Below, piece by piece: positions 33,573 to 42,500 of a stretch of DNA of 64,000 nucleotides. How positions within the stretch are numbered: the stretch's first letter is position 1; each line of letters opens with the position of its first letter. Origin of the DNA: Alphaproteobacteria bacterium. Lineage in GTDB: Bacteria; Pseudomonadota; Alphaproteobacteria; Rhodospirillales; Casp-alpha2. Location of the stretch: assembly GCA_024279135.1 (NCBI GenBank), contig JAJRRU010000019.1, positions 62,001-126,000 of the forward strand, given 5' to 3'. The notes below the pieces were generated by a model. That model worked only from the letters and a program-made list of their open reading frames with translations, was not told the DNA's origin and did not search any database. The translations under genes and the position numbers were made by a program.

Positions 33573-34211
33573 ATGAAAGCCAGCATTATACCGGTTACAC
33601 CGTACCAACAGAATTGTTCCCTGATCTGGTGTGAAAACACCATGAAGGGGGCGGTTATTGACCCCGGCGGTGATCTGGACCGGGTACTGGATGAAGCCGA
33701 AAAAAATGGTGTCACCATTGAAAACATATTCATGACACACAGCCATCTGGATCATGCGGGCGGTACGGCGGAACTTCAGAAGAAACTGGGCATCACCATC
33801 GAAGGCCCTCATAAGGACGACGCCTGGTTAATCGCCAAGCTGCCAGACGAGTGTGCCAAGCATGGTTTTCCAGCGGCGGAAACCTTTACCCCGGACCGCT
33901 GGTTGAACAACGGCGATCAGGTGAGCGTGGGTGATCTGACACTGGATGTGTATCACTGTCCGGGCCACACACCGGGCCATGTGGTGTTCCACGATCCACA
34001 AAGCAATATCGCCTTTGTCGGTGACGTTCTGTTCAAGGGTTCAATCGGACGGACGGATTTTGAACGCGGTAACCACGCCGATTTGATTTCAGCTATTCGC
34101 GATCGGTTGTGGCCGTTGGGTGACGAGGTTACTTTTGTATCGGGTCATGGCGATCTTTCGACCTTTGGCGAAGAACGTCGGAGCAACCCTTACGTGGGTG
34201 ACGGGGTATAA
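33573..34211 (+). CDS. MBL-fold metallo-hydrolase (glyoxalase II-like)
   Basis: Cytoplasmic metallo-beta-lactamase-fold hydrolase of 212 residues. The metal motif HxHxDH is complete ('THSHLDHAGG', near residue 55), with later ligand His in 'CPGHTPGHVVFH', Asp in 'FVGDVLF' and a terminal His in 'SGHGDLS'. The size fits the YcbL/glyoxalase II-like group that hydrolyses S-acyl-glutathione or similar thioesters. Its 3' end overlaps that of the convergent MATE gene by 22 bases. Confidence 0.9.
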   Translation: MKASIIPVTPYQQNCSLIWCENTMKGAVIDPGGDLDRVLDEAEKNGVTIENIFMTHSHLDHAGGTAELQKKLGITIEGPHKDDAWLIAKLPDECAKHGFPAAETFTPDRWLNNGDQVSVGDLTLDVYHCPGHTPGHVVFHDPQSNIAFVGDVLFKGSIGRTDFERGNHADLISAIRDRLWPLGDEVTFVSGHGDLSTFGEERRSNPYVGDGV

Positions 34212-35569
34212 ACGACAACGGGTTCCGATAGCCTGTTGAAGCGCAGGGCGAGCATAATACCGGTAAACGCCAACCCGATTGCCAGCCCCCACCACAATCC
34301 CGTTGGACCCAGCCCCAGTTCGAACGCCAGCATATAACCGCCACCTACCCCGATGACCCAGTAACCAAACCCGGCGATCCACACAGGCACGATGACATCT
34401 TTCATGCCGCGTAAAGATCGCGCAGCAATAGCTTGCATACCATCGAATAACTGGAACGCAGCGGCGATAACAAACAGGCTGGCGCACAAGCTGACCACCT
34501 GCACATTTTTCGGGTCATTCAGGTCAAGGAAAATGCCGGTTATAAAATCCGAACCAAAAATAAACAACAATCCGGCCAGAATACCGATGACAACACCGAT
34601 GGCCAGCCCGACCAGGCCGGAATAACGCGATGCAGCTAAATTACCGGCACCCATACCATGGGCGACACGAATACCGGTGGCTTCACCCACGGCCAGTGAT
34701 AACATGAACATGGTCGCTATGGCGTTGAGGACCACCTGATTGGCGGCCAGGGCATGGACACTGATGGTCCCCATCATGACAGCCACAGCCAAAAACAGGC
34801 CAGCTTCCAGCATGGTAATGCCGCCAACGGGTAAACCCAGGCGGAAAATCTGCCGACATTCTGCCAGGTCCAGATCACCCAGATTCTGAAATATCTGATA
34901 GCGTCGCAAGCCTTTGGAATGGCGGGCATAAATTGCCATGACCATAAACATGGCCCAGTTGACAATGGTCGTTGCCCAACCTGAACCGGCGATACCCAAA
35001 GCCGGAAAGCCCCATTTGCCGTGGACCATGCCATAGGTCAGAACCGCGTTTAACCCAACCGCCACGACGGTGATAACCATGATCGCCATGGCCCGCGACA
35101 GCGAAGCCGTATAAGAACGTAACACCGTAAACAACATGACCGGCAGGAAGCTCCAGGCCACGGCCTGTAGATATTGATTACCCAGGACCAGGACTTGCGG
35201 GTTCTGATCAGTCAATGCCAACAGGTTGGCAGCAAAATAACATAAAATGGTACCGGGAATGCTCAAGACAATGGCTACCCAGAAACCCTGGCGCACATGG
35301 TGGCCGATTTTATTGAAGTGCTGTGCCCCGAAAGACTGGGCGACCAGAACACCGACAATAGAAACCGTGGCCATACAGACAATCAGGACTTCAGTAAACA
35401 GGTTGCCACCCAGACCAATGGCCGCCAAATGCACATTGCCCAGTTGCCCAACGATGATGTTATCGGTCAGGACCATGCCCAGTTCGGCCAGGAATGCCGC
35501 CGCCAGTGGCACGGCAATGATGGCGTGGGCCTTTAATTCCGCACGCAGGGTAAGATTCTTCAGTTCCAT
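34190..35569 (-). CDS. MATE family multidrug/toxin efflux transporter
   Basis: Inner-membrane antiporter of 459 residues with about twelve membrane segments in two related halves, the NorM/DinF-like layout. Characteristic stretches include 'LAELGMVLTDNIIVGQLG' near the N-terminus and 'VGEATGIRVAHGMGAGN' in the second half. It exports cationic drugs or metabolites by Na+ or H+ exchange. It is a single gene, overlapping the MBL hydrolase gene tail to tail. The substrate is not predictable. Confidence 0.92.
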   Translation of the reverse strand: MELKNLTLRAELKAHAIIAVPLAAAFLAELGMVLTDNIIVGQLGNVHLAAIGLGGNLFTEVLIVCMATVSIVGVLVAQSFGAQHFNKIGHHVRQGFWVAIVLSIPGTILCYFAANLLALTDQNPQVLVLGNQYLQAVAWSFLPVMLFTVLRSYTASLSRAMAIMVITVVAVGLNAVLTYGMVHGKWGFPALGIAGSGWATTIVNWAMFMVMAIYARHSKGLRRYQIFQNLGDLDLAECRQIFRLGLPVGGITMLEAGLFLAVAVMMGTISVHALAANQVVLNAIATMFMLSLAVGEATGIRVAHGMGAGNLAASRYSGLVGLAIGVVIGILAGLLFIFGSDFITGIFLDLNDPKNVQVVSLCASLFVIAAAFQLFDGMQAIAARSLRGMKDVIVPVWIAGFGYWVIGVGGGYMLAFELGLGPTGLWWGLAIGLAFTGIMLALRFNRLSEPVVVYTPSPT

Positions 35570-35626
35570 GGACGGCAGTTTATGGGGGCATAACTTTTTG
35601 TACAGTACATTCGAAGCTGTAAAAAA

Positions 35627-38062
35627 TTATCCTCTCATACGACTGCCTGAGGGATCAAACCTTGGCTCCAGTGTCATGATCGCGGGACGCAGTTCACCGA
35701 GAATCTCGACACTACAGGCACCCCCTTCTTTGATCATGTCAGGGTTAAGATAGGCCAGCGCCAGGCTTTCCCTGACCCAGTGACCATACCCGCCGGAAGA
35801 CACATACCCGGCGTAATCATCGCCCACATAGACTGCCTCGCCACCAAACGTATCGGCGGTATCGGCGTCAATTACCAGGGTGATACGCTGGACGGACGGC
35901 CCGGCTTGGTGATCTTCGCGGGCGGCGTCCTGGCCGATGAAACCATCCTTATCCAGGCGCATGAAACGGTCCATACCGGCCTCAAACACTGTATAATCCG
36001 GCGACAGGTCACTGCCCCAGCTGGGGAAGCCTTTTTCCAGCCGCAATGACATCAAAGCCCTCGATCCGGCCAGACGCAGACCGTGGTTCTGGCCCGCCGT
36101 GCTCAGGGCATCGAACAGGGAACGCTGGTACTCTGATGGGCAGTAGATCTCATAACCAAGTTCGCCGGTAAACGACACACGAACCACAATGGCTTCGGGT
36201 ACGTTTCCAATCTCCATGGTCTGGGCCGTCAGGAACTTGAAGGCCCCATTGCTCATATCTGCTTCGGTGGTTTCTTGCAAGACGGCTCTGGCATTGGGAC
36301 CGGCCAGCATCATGCCGGTCCACGATGACGACATGTTTTCCACATCCACGCTGCCATCACAGGGTAACAGGGTATCGAAATGACGTATGTGGTAGCTTTG
36401 CATGGTTCCGGCACCGAGCAGCAAAAAGGCACCTTCTTCCAGCTTTGTGACGGTGAAATCACCGATCAGTCTGCCATTGGGACTGAGCATGGGGCTGAGG
36501 CGTGATGTGCCGATTGTTGTCGGTACCCGGTTGGCCAGTATGGTGTTAAGCCAGTCTTCGGCCTCGTCACCGACCACGGCGTATTTGGCGAAAGTTGAGA
36601 TTTCAAATAATCCGACACTTTCGCGAACGGCGTGACATTCCTCTGCCACGGCATCATACCAGTTGCCGCGCTGGTAGGTATAGATATCCTTGGCGACGTC
36701 ATCTTTACGGGCATACCACAACGGGGTTTCCCAGCCGAAACTTTCACCGAACACGGCCCCGGCGGCTTTCAGTCTGTCATAAACCGGAAAAGTCCGAACC
36801 GGGCGGCCGATCGGAAACTCTTCGCCGGGGAAGGCGGGTCTCATACGATTTTCATAAAAATACTTGGTCCGTTTTTTGACATAGGACTTGCTCACATGTT
36901 CGCCGTAGCGGGCCACATCCCAAGCCATGATGTCGAGTCCGGGTTCGCCTTCAATGATCCATTCTGCCAATGTGCGACCGATGCCGGGGCCCTGGTTAAA
37001 TCCGGTCATGACTCCATTGGCGCAGAAATAGTCAGGCATTCCGGGGTAGGGACCGATCAGCGGGTTCAGGTCCGGTGAGAATATCATGGGTCCGTTGATC
37101 ACGCGTTTGACGCCGGACTCTGCCATGGCGGGTATAATCTCGCAGGCCCGCTCGAAATTCCATTCCATGCGTTCCAGCGCGTCGGGTAACAGTTCGTGAT
37201 CGAAATCAAGCGGTGTGCCGTCCTTGGCCCAGTGATAACAGGTATCCTCATAGGCACCCAGCAATAACCCCTGGCCTTCCTGACGACAGTACCACCCCGA
37301 CTCGGGCTCAGAAATTGTCGGGAACTCTTTTTCCATGGCCTCGATTTCCGGCATTGTCTCGGTCACCAGATAGTGATGCTCAACCGGTAAGATAGGCAGA
37401 TCAATCCCGGCCATAGCCGCAACCTCGCGGCCCCACAGGCCAGCAGCATTTATCAGCACCTCGCATACGATGGTGCCCTTGTTGGTAACAATGTCCCATC
37501 CGCCTTCGGGCCGGGGATTGGTTTCCAGCACTTCGGTGTGGCGATGGACCACCGCCCCCATGTTGCGCGCCGCTTTGGCAAAAGCCATGGTCGCACTGGC
37601 CGGGTCTACGTGGCCTTTGGATGGTTCGTAAAGCGCACATCGCAAGTTGTCTGTATTCAGCAAAGGGGCGAACTCGCGGGCTTCTGCAAGGGAGATAAAC
37701 TCGCAGTCGATGCCAAGCCTGCGGGCGCGTGACCGGGTGATCTTTGATGCGGTTTCCTGGTCCTGGCCACGGATCAGATACATGCCGCCGGTGGGATGGA
37801 AGCCGCAGTTCTGACCGCTTTCTTTTTCCAGTTGCGGCCACAGCTCGAAGCCATATTTCAGCAATGCCGATGCGTTGTTGGGTGCTGCGATGGTGAACAG
37901 GTTACCCGCAGCATGCCAGGACGAACCGGAGGTTAGTTCCCGGCGTTCCAGCAAGACACTATCGGTCCATCCCTTTTTGGCTAAATGGTACAGGATGCTG
38001 GTTCCGACGATGCCGCCGCCGATAACCACGGCGCGGGCATGGGTTGTCATTGTGTCTGGCAT
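35627..38062 (-). CDS. Dimethylglycine/sarcosine dehydrogenase-like FAD and GcvT-domain protein (second)
   Basis: Paralogue of the protein at 27428, 811 residues, with the same order: DAO-type FAD domain ('VIGGGIVGTSILYHL'), candidate covalent FAD His50 in 'SGSSWHAAG', and a C-terminal GcvT folate-binding domain. It should oxidatively demethylate an N-methyl amine and hand the carbon to tetrahydrofolate. Two diverged copies within 11 kb suggest different methylamine, sarcosine or betaine-derived substrates. AGGGGA lies six bases before ATG 38062, supporting that start over an internal ATG four codons later. It is divergent from nadE. Confidence 0.9.
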   Translation of the reverse strand: MPDTMTTHARAVVIGGGIVGTSILYHLAKKGWTDSVLLERRELTSGSSWHAAGNLFTIAAPNNASALLKYGFELWPQLEKESGQNCGFHPTGGMYLIRGQDQETASKITRSRARRLGIDCEFISLAEAREFAPLLNTDNLRCALYEPSKGHVDPASATMAFAKAARNMGAVVHRHTEVLETNPRPEGGWDIVTNKGTIVCEVLINAAGLWGREVAAMAGIDLPILPVEHHYLVTETMPEIEAMEKEFPTISEPESGWYCRQEGQGLLLGAYEDTCYHWAKDGTPLDFDHELLPDALERMEWNFERACEIIPAMAESGVKRVINGPMIFSPDLNPLIGPYPGMPDYFCANGVMTGFNQGPGIGRTLAEWIIEGEPGLDIMAWDVARYGEHVSKSYVKKRTKYFYENRMRPAFPGEEFPIGRPVRTFPVYDRLKAAGAVFGESFGWETPLWYARKDDVAKDIYTYQRGNWYDAVAEECHAVRESVGLFEISTFAKYAVVGDEAEDWLNTILANRVPTTIGTSRLSPMLSPNGRLIGDFTVTKLEEGAFLLLGAGTMQSYHIRHFDTLLPCDGSVDVENMSSSWTGMMLAGPNARAVLQETTEADMSNGAFKFLTAQTMEIGNVPEAIVVRVSFTGELGYEIYCPSEYQRSLFDALSTAGQNHGLRLAGSRALMSLRLEKGFPSWGSDLSPDYTVFEAGMDRFMRLDKDGFIGQDAAREDHQAGPSVQRITLVIDADTADTFGGEAVYVGDDYAGYVSSGGYGHWVRESLALAYLNPDMIKEGGACSVEILGELRPAIMTLEPRFDPSGSRMRG

Positions 38063-38235
38063 TGGAGTCCCCTATTTATTGTCACTGGCAATTTTAGACC
38101 ATACTGCCGATCAGAGAACAAATGAATAGTCTTGCGGGCTGCCATAAAGTTATTTGTGCATGGAACAGGATGGCAAGGCGGTTAGATATCTGTCATAAAA
38201 GGCGGGTTATTTGTCATTGAAAATAGAGCAGCACC

Positions 38236-39045
38236 ATGAACGTTTCCGCTATTATTGAGCACATTACTGACTGGTTGAAAGATTATGCCAGTCGTTCTGC
38301 CACAGATGGTTTTGTGGTTGGAATTTCCGGCGGGATAGACTCGGCCATTACCTCAACACTGGGTGCGCGTACCGGCTTGCCCATACTGTGCATTGAAATG
38401 CCAATCCATCAACCCCATTCCCATATATCGCGGGCAATCAACCATATTGACTGGCTCAAATCCACCTACCCGAAGACCCATACGATCCATGTCCAGCTAA
38501 CCGGGACATACGACCAGTTGGTCGATACCCTGGGGATCAGAGAAGACCTGCCCGGTCACCAGATGGCCTTGGTCAATACCCGTGCACGGCTTCGCATGAC
38601 GACATTGTATTATCATGCGGCGGCCAATAACCGGCTGGTTCTGGGAACCGGGAATAAGGTCGAGGATTTTGGCGTGGGGTTTTTCACAAAATACGGCGAT
38701 GGCGGCGTGGATATCTCCCCCATTGCCGATCTGACCAAAACCCAGGTCTACGCCCTTGGCAAAGAATTGGGTATCAATGAGGATATTATGAATGCCCCAC
38801 CCACCGATGGATTATGGGGGGATGACCGGACCGATGAAGATCAACTAGGCGCGAGCTATCCTGAGCTGGAATGGGCTATGGAATTTGATAAGGAGTTTGA
38901 TAAGGAATTTGATGGCAACGAGGCGGTCCTGTCGGACCGCGAGGCTGAAGTGCTGGCTATCTACCGCAGACTAAACACCGTCAATCAACACAAAATGATA
39001 CCAATACCGGTCTGTGCTATTCCTGAAATTCTGTTTGAGTCCTGA
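38236..39045 (+). CDS. nadE: NH3-dependent NAD(+) synthase
   Basis: Enzyme of 269 residues that amidates nicotinate adenine dinucleotide to NAD+ with ammonia. The ATP-pyrophosphatase motif is 'SGGIDS' (31-36). 'LVLGTGNKVEDFGVGFFTKYGDGG' carries the conserved dinucleotide-binding region; only part is needed for recognition. There is no glutaminase domain, so it is the short NH3-dependent form. An acidic insertion near residues 216-227 consists of three near-identical EFDK units encoded by a 12-bp tandem repeat. pncB at 54110 supplies the same pathway from nicotinate. Confidence 0.92.
   Translation: MNVSAIIEHITDWLKDYASRSATDGFVVGISGGIDSAITSTLGARTGLPILCIEMPIHQPHSHISRAINHIDWLKSTYPKTHTIHVQLTGTYDQLVDTLGIREDLPGHQMALVNTRARLRMTTLYYHAAANNRLVLGTGNKVEDFGVGFFTKYGDGGVDISPIADLTKTQVYALGKELGINEDIMNAPPTDGLWGDDRTDEDQLGASYPELEWAMEFDKEFDKEFDGNEAVLSDREAEVLAIYRRLNTVNQHKMIPIPVCAIPEILFES
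38881..38916 (+). repeat. 3 x 12-bp in-frame tandem repeat within nadE
   Basis: GAATTTGATAAG, GAGTTTGATAAG and GAATTTGATGGC follow one another in frame and encode EFDK-EFDK-EFDG. The units differ by single bases. The repeat lies between the conserved 'LGASYPELE' and C-terminal segments of the protein. Confidence 0.85.
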
Positions 39046-39084
39046 ACGCAGGGTTGCAAGATATCGTAACAAACTTTGATTTGG

Positions 39085-39102
39085 CACAGGGGCGATCCTG
39101 TG
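39085..39102 (+). terminator. Weak hairpin terminator after nadE
   Basis: CACAGG (39085-39090) pairs with CCTGTG (39097-39102) around GGCGAT, followed by GCATTTTCCC. A short stem with a modest T-run, 40 bases after the nadE stop, so a weak candidate. Confidence 0.35.
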
Positions 39103-39166
39103 GCATTTTCCCGCTTAAACATATATCGAACTATTTTCCCGCATAACTATTTTGACTGGTCACCCA

Positions 39167-40537
39167 ATGAATTCAAAGCCCGCCATCGCCATTGTCCTAG
39201 CCGCTGGTCGCGGCACTCGCATGAAATCCAGTTTGCCCAAAGTCATGCATCCGCTGGCGGGTCGTCCCATGATCTTAAACCTGATTGCCACACTGGAAAG
39301 CTCGGGCTTTCATACTATCTGTGTTGTGGTCGGTGAGGGTATGGACATGATTGCCCATGCGGTATCACCCCATGTTACGGCTATTCAACACGAACCGAAG
39401 GGCACCGGTCATGCGGCATTAAGCGCCAAAGATGTCCTCACCCAGTCGACGGACGATATTCTGGTTTTGTTTGGTGCCGATCCACTGATTACAGAAAACA
39501 CCCTGAAAAAGCTTATGCAACGCCGTCAGGCAGACGATAACCCGGCGGTTGTTGTGCTCGGGTTCCGGCCCGAAAATCCGGATTTTTACGGACGTCTGGT
39601 GTGCAGTGATAACGGTGAGCTGGAAGCCATCGTGGAACATCGCGATGCCTCAGAACAACAGCGTACCATAAGTTTATGTAACGCCGGTACCATGATTATC
39701 GATGGTTCGGTTGTGTGGTCACTGTTGCAGCGTATCGGCATGGACAATGCCAAGGGCGAATATTACCTGACGGACCTGGTCGCCATTGCACGGGCCGATG
39801 GGCGGCTTTGCGGTTATGTGGAAGGCTCGCAAGCAGAGCTTATGGGTGTGGATAGTCGTGCCGATCTGGCCGCAGCAGAAGCCCTCATGCAGGACCGGTT
39901 GCGTACCGCAGCCATGGCGGGTGGGGCCAGTCTGATTGATCCGGAGACGGTTTTTTTCAGTTTTGATACCATCATCGGACGCGATGTGGTGGTTGAGCCC
40001 CATGTGTTTTTTGGTCCCGGTGTCATCATAGAAGATCACGTCACAATCAAAGGGTTTTCCCATCTTGAAGGTGCCACAATCCAAAATGGCGCCATCATTG
40101 GTCCGTATGCCCGCCTGCGTCCCGGTACGGTGATCGAGCAGGGGGCAAAGGTCGGCAATTTCGTCGAGATAAAAAATGCCGTTCTGGGTCCCGGTGCCAA
40201 GGCCAGCCACCTGAGCTACATTGGTGATGCCAGTATTGGTGCCAAAGCCAATATCGGGGCCGGTACTATTACCTGTAATTATGACGGTTTTAATAAATCT
40301 CGCACGGTGATCGGGGCCGGTGCATTCATCGGTTCTAATTCGGCCCTGGTTGCCCCGCTTACCATTGGCGAAGGAGCTATCGTTGCGGCGGGCAGCACCA
40401 TCACCAAAGACGTGCAGGCCGATAGTCTGGCTATCAACCGGGCTGACCAGAAATCTATTGCGGGCTGGGCAACCAGATTTCGACAAACCATGACGAGAAT
40501 CATAGCCAAGAAAGAAACTAAATCTAATAAGGAGTAA
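39167..40537 (+). CDS. glmU: Bifunctional GlmU: glucosamine-1-P acetyltransferase/GlcNAc-1-P uridyltransferase
   Basis: Enzyme of 456 residues making UDP-GlcNAc for peptidoglycan and LPS. The N-terminal pyrophosphorylase domain has 'LAAGRGTRMKS' and 'LPKVMHPLAGRPM'. The C-terminal left-handed beta-helix acetyltransferase has hexapeptide repeats and the conserved 'NFVEIKNAVLGPGAKASHLSYIGD' region with 'GAGTITCNYDG' after it. ATG 39167 is preferred; an in-frame TTG at 39152 would add five residues, and neither has a strong ribosome site. glmS follows four bases later, so the amino-sugar pathway genes form an operon. Confidence 0.95.
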   Translation: MNSKPAIAIVLAAGRGTRMKSSLPKVMHPLAGRPMILNLIATLESSGFHTICVVVGEGMDMIAHAVSPHVTAIQHEPKGTGHAALSAKDVLTQSTDDILVLFGADPLITENTLKKLMQRRQADDNPAVVVLGFRPENPDFYGRLVCSDNGELEAIVEHRDASEQQRTISLCNAGTMIIDGSVVWSLLQRIGMDNAKGEYYLTDLVAIARADGRLCGYVEGSQAELMGVDSRADLAAAEALMQDRLRTAAMAGGASLIDPETVFFSFDTIIGRDVVVEPHVFFGPGVIIEDHVTIKGFSHLEGATIQNGAIIGPYARLRPGTVIEQGAKVGNFVEIKNAVLGPGAKASHLSYIGDASIGAKANIGAGTITCNYDGFNKSRTVIGAGAFIGSNSALVAPLTIGEGAIVAAGSTITKDVQADSLAINRADQKSIAGWATRFRQTMTRIIAKKETKSNKE

Positions 40538-40541
40538 CCGC

Positions 40542-42371
40542 ATGTGCGGCATTATCGGCATAATTGGTAAATCGAACGATCAACAGTCAGCCCCGATACT
40601 GTTGGAAGGTTTAAAACGACTGGAATACCGGGGTTATGATTCGGCCGGTATCGCCACCCTGAATAAAGGAACCATCGAGCGTCGTCGCGCCGAAGGCAAA
40701 CTAATAAATCTGGAAGCCCGTCTGCAAGACGCACCCCTTGATGGCTCAACCGGCATCGGCCATACCCGCTGGGCGACCCACGGTATTCCCAACGAGGAAA
40801 ATGCTCACCCCCATGCGACTGAGAAAGTCGCCCTGGTTCATAATGGCATTATCGAGAATTACTCTGCCATCAAACAGGAAATCACGGCTGCCGGACGCCA
40901 AGTGGCATCGGACACTGATACCGAAGTGGTAGCCCATCTGATCCATGTTAATCTTGACTCCGGCATGGACCCGGTTGCCGCCACAGGGGCCGCCCTGAAA
41001 AAGCTGGAGGGGGCTTTTTCCCTTGGCATCATCTTCGCTGGGCATGACGATTTGATGATCGCGGCGCGGCGCGGCAGCCCGCTCGCTATCGGTTATGGTG
41101 AAGGCGAAATGTATCTCGGCTCCGATGCCATGGCGCTGGTTCATCTAACCAATAAGATTGTTTATCTGGAAGACGGCGACTGGGCCGTGATGACATCCAG
41201 CGGTGTGACTATTTATGACGCCGATGACGTGGAGGTCGAACGCCCCATAACCATATCTTCGCTGAGCGGGGCATCCTTTGGTAAGGCCGGCTATAAACAT
41301 TTCATGCTCAAGGAAATCTATGAGCAACCGCAGATGATCGGCGATACCCTGCATTCCTATATCAATCCGGCCACCCGTCAGGTAACTTTGCCGTTGGAGT
41401 TTGATGTCAAGAACCTGAGCAAGGTTACCATCGTGGCCTGTGGCACGGCTTATCTGGCTTGCATGGTCGCGAAATACTGGTTGGAAAGCATCGCCCGTAT
41501 TCCTGTGGAAATCGATGTGGCGTCCGAGTTCCGCTACCGCGCCGCCGACATGCCGGATAACGGTCTGGCATTGTTTGTCTCGCAATCGGGCGAGACCATG
41601 GATACCCTGGAATCCCTGCGTTATGCCCGCTCGCAAGGCCAGTCCATAGGCTGTGTGGTCAATGTGCCCGAAAGCACCATTGCCCGGGAGTCCGATTTTA
41701 TCTGGCAGACCTACGCCGGACCGGAAATTGGTGTCGCCTCGACCAAGGCGTTTACCACCGCGTTAACCGTTCTGGCCTGTCTGACCATTGCCCTGGCCCG
41801 CGAGCGAGGCACACTGGACCGCGAGGGCGAGGCCAGAATGACATCTGCCTTGAGCGAAGTTCCGGCCCGGGCTGCCGATGTGCTCAATCACGATGAACAG
41901 ATCAGAACCATCGCCCAGAATGTGGCCCTGGCCCGTGATGTATTGTATCTCGGGCGTGGTACCAGCTACCCCATCGCCCTTGAAGGCGCCTTAAAACTCA
42001 AGGAAATTTCCTACATTCATGCCGAAGGATACGCCGCCGGTGAAATGAAACACGGTCCCATTGCCCTGATTGATGAGAACGTGCCCGTTATTGTTCTGGC
42101 GCCTACGGATGGGCTATTCGATAAAACGGCCTCTAACCTGCAACAGGTCGCCGCGCGTGGCGGTAAGGTGATTTTTATTACCGATCAGACCGGGCAGCAG
42201 AAACTTGGGGATATGGCCACCGCCACCATCGCGTTGCCCGATGTAGATGCTTTTGTAGCCCCGATCCTGAGCACCATTGCGGTGCAGTTGCTGGCCTATC
42301 ACGTGGCTGTCATCAAGGGAACGGACGTTGACCAGCCGCGTAATCTGGCAAAAAGCGTAACGGTTGAGTAG
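40542..42371 (+). CDS. glmS: Glutamine-fructose-6-phosphate aminotransferase (isomerizing)
   Basis: Enzyme of 609 residues making glucosamine-6-phosphate from fructose-6-phosphate and glutamine, the first step toward UDP-GlcNAc. The N-terminal nucleophile is Cys2 in 'MCGIIGI'. The glutaminase domain runs to about 240, and two SIS sugar-binding domains follow, including 'FVSQSGETMDTLESL' and 'GRGTSYPIALEGALKLKE'. The C-terminus 'LAKSVTVE' is the usual one. AAGGAG precedes the ATG. It is the second gene of the glmU-glmS operon. The stop codon lies in the first unit of a 29-bp direct repeat. Confidence 0.97.
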   Translation: MCGIIGIIGKSNDQQSAPILLEGLKRLEYRGYDSAGIATLNKGTIERRRAEGKLINLEARLQDAPLDGSTGIGHTRWATHGIPNEENAHPHATEKVALVHNGIIENYSAIKQEITAAGRQVASDTDTEVVAHLIHVNLDSGMDPVAATGAALKKLEGAFSLGIIFAGHDDLMIAARRGSPLAIGYGEGEMYLGSDAMALVHLTNKIVYLEDGDWAVMTSSGVTIYDADDVEVERPITISSLSGASFGKAGYKHFMLKEIYEQPQMIGDTLHSYINPATRQVTLPLEFDVKNLSKVTIVACGTAYLACMVAKYWLESIARIPVEIDVASEFRYRAADMPDNGLALFVSQSGETMDTLESLRYARSQGQSIGCVVNVPESTIARESDFIWQTYAGPEIGVASTKAFTTALTVLACLTIALARERGTLDREGEARMTSALSEVPARAADVLNHDEQIRTIAQNVALARDVLYLGRGTSYPIALEGALKLKEISYIHAEGYAAGEMKHGPIALIDENVPVIVLAPTDGLFDKTASNLQQVAARGGKVIFITDQTGQQKLGDMATATIALPDVDAFVAPILSTIAVQLLAYHVAVIKGTDVDQPRNLAKSVTVE

Positions 42372-42443
42372 TGATATATTTAACAGTAAAAGTTGAGTAA
42401 CAATAAAGTGATCAGTAACGGTTGAGTGTATAATAATTCTTGG
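42357..42443. repeat. 3 x 29-bp degenerate direct repeat spanning the glmS stop codon
   Basis: The core GTAACGGTTGAGT occurs at 42357 and 42415, and GTAAAAGTTGAGT at 42386, each exactly 29 bases apart. The first copy is the last codons and stop of glmS, so the 3' end of the gene seems to have been copied into the spacer before the sulfotransferase gene. Confidence 0.65.
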
Positions 42444-42500
42444 GTGTGGAGTATTTATGGAGTTGTAAGTGACGATAGAATATAGAGCGGCGATATAATA

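Noticed and set aside
39152-39166. TTG 39152 as the glmU start
   Set aside because: ATG 39167 gives the usual GlmU N-terminus; the extra five residues are not conserved-looking and there is no ribosome site in favour of TTG.
42357-42443. CRISPR-like repeat after glmS
   Set aside because: The 29-bp period is contiguous and degenerate, there are no spacers between conserved repeats, and no cas genes occur.
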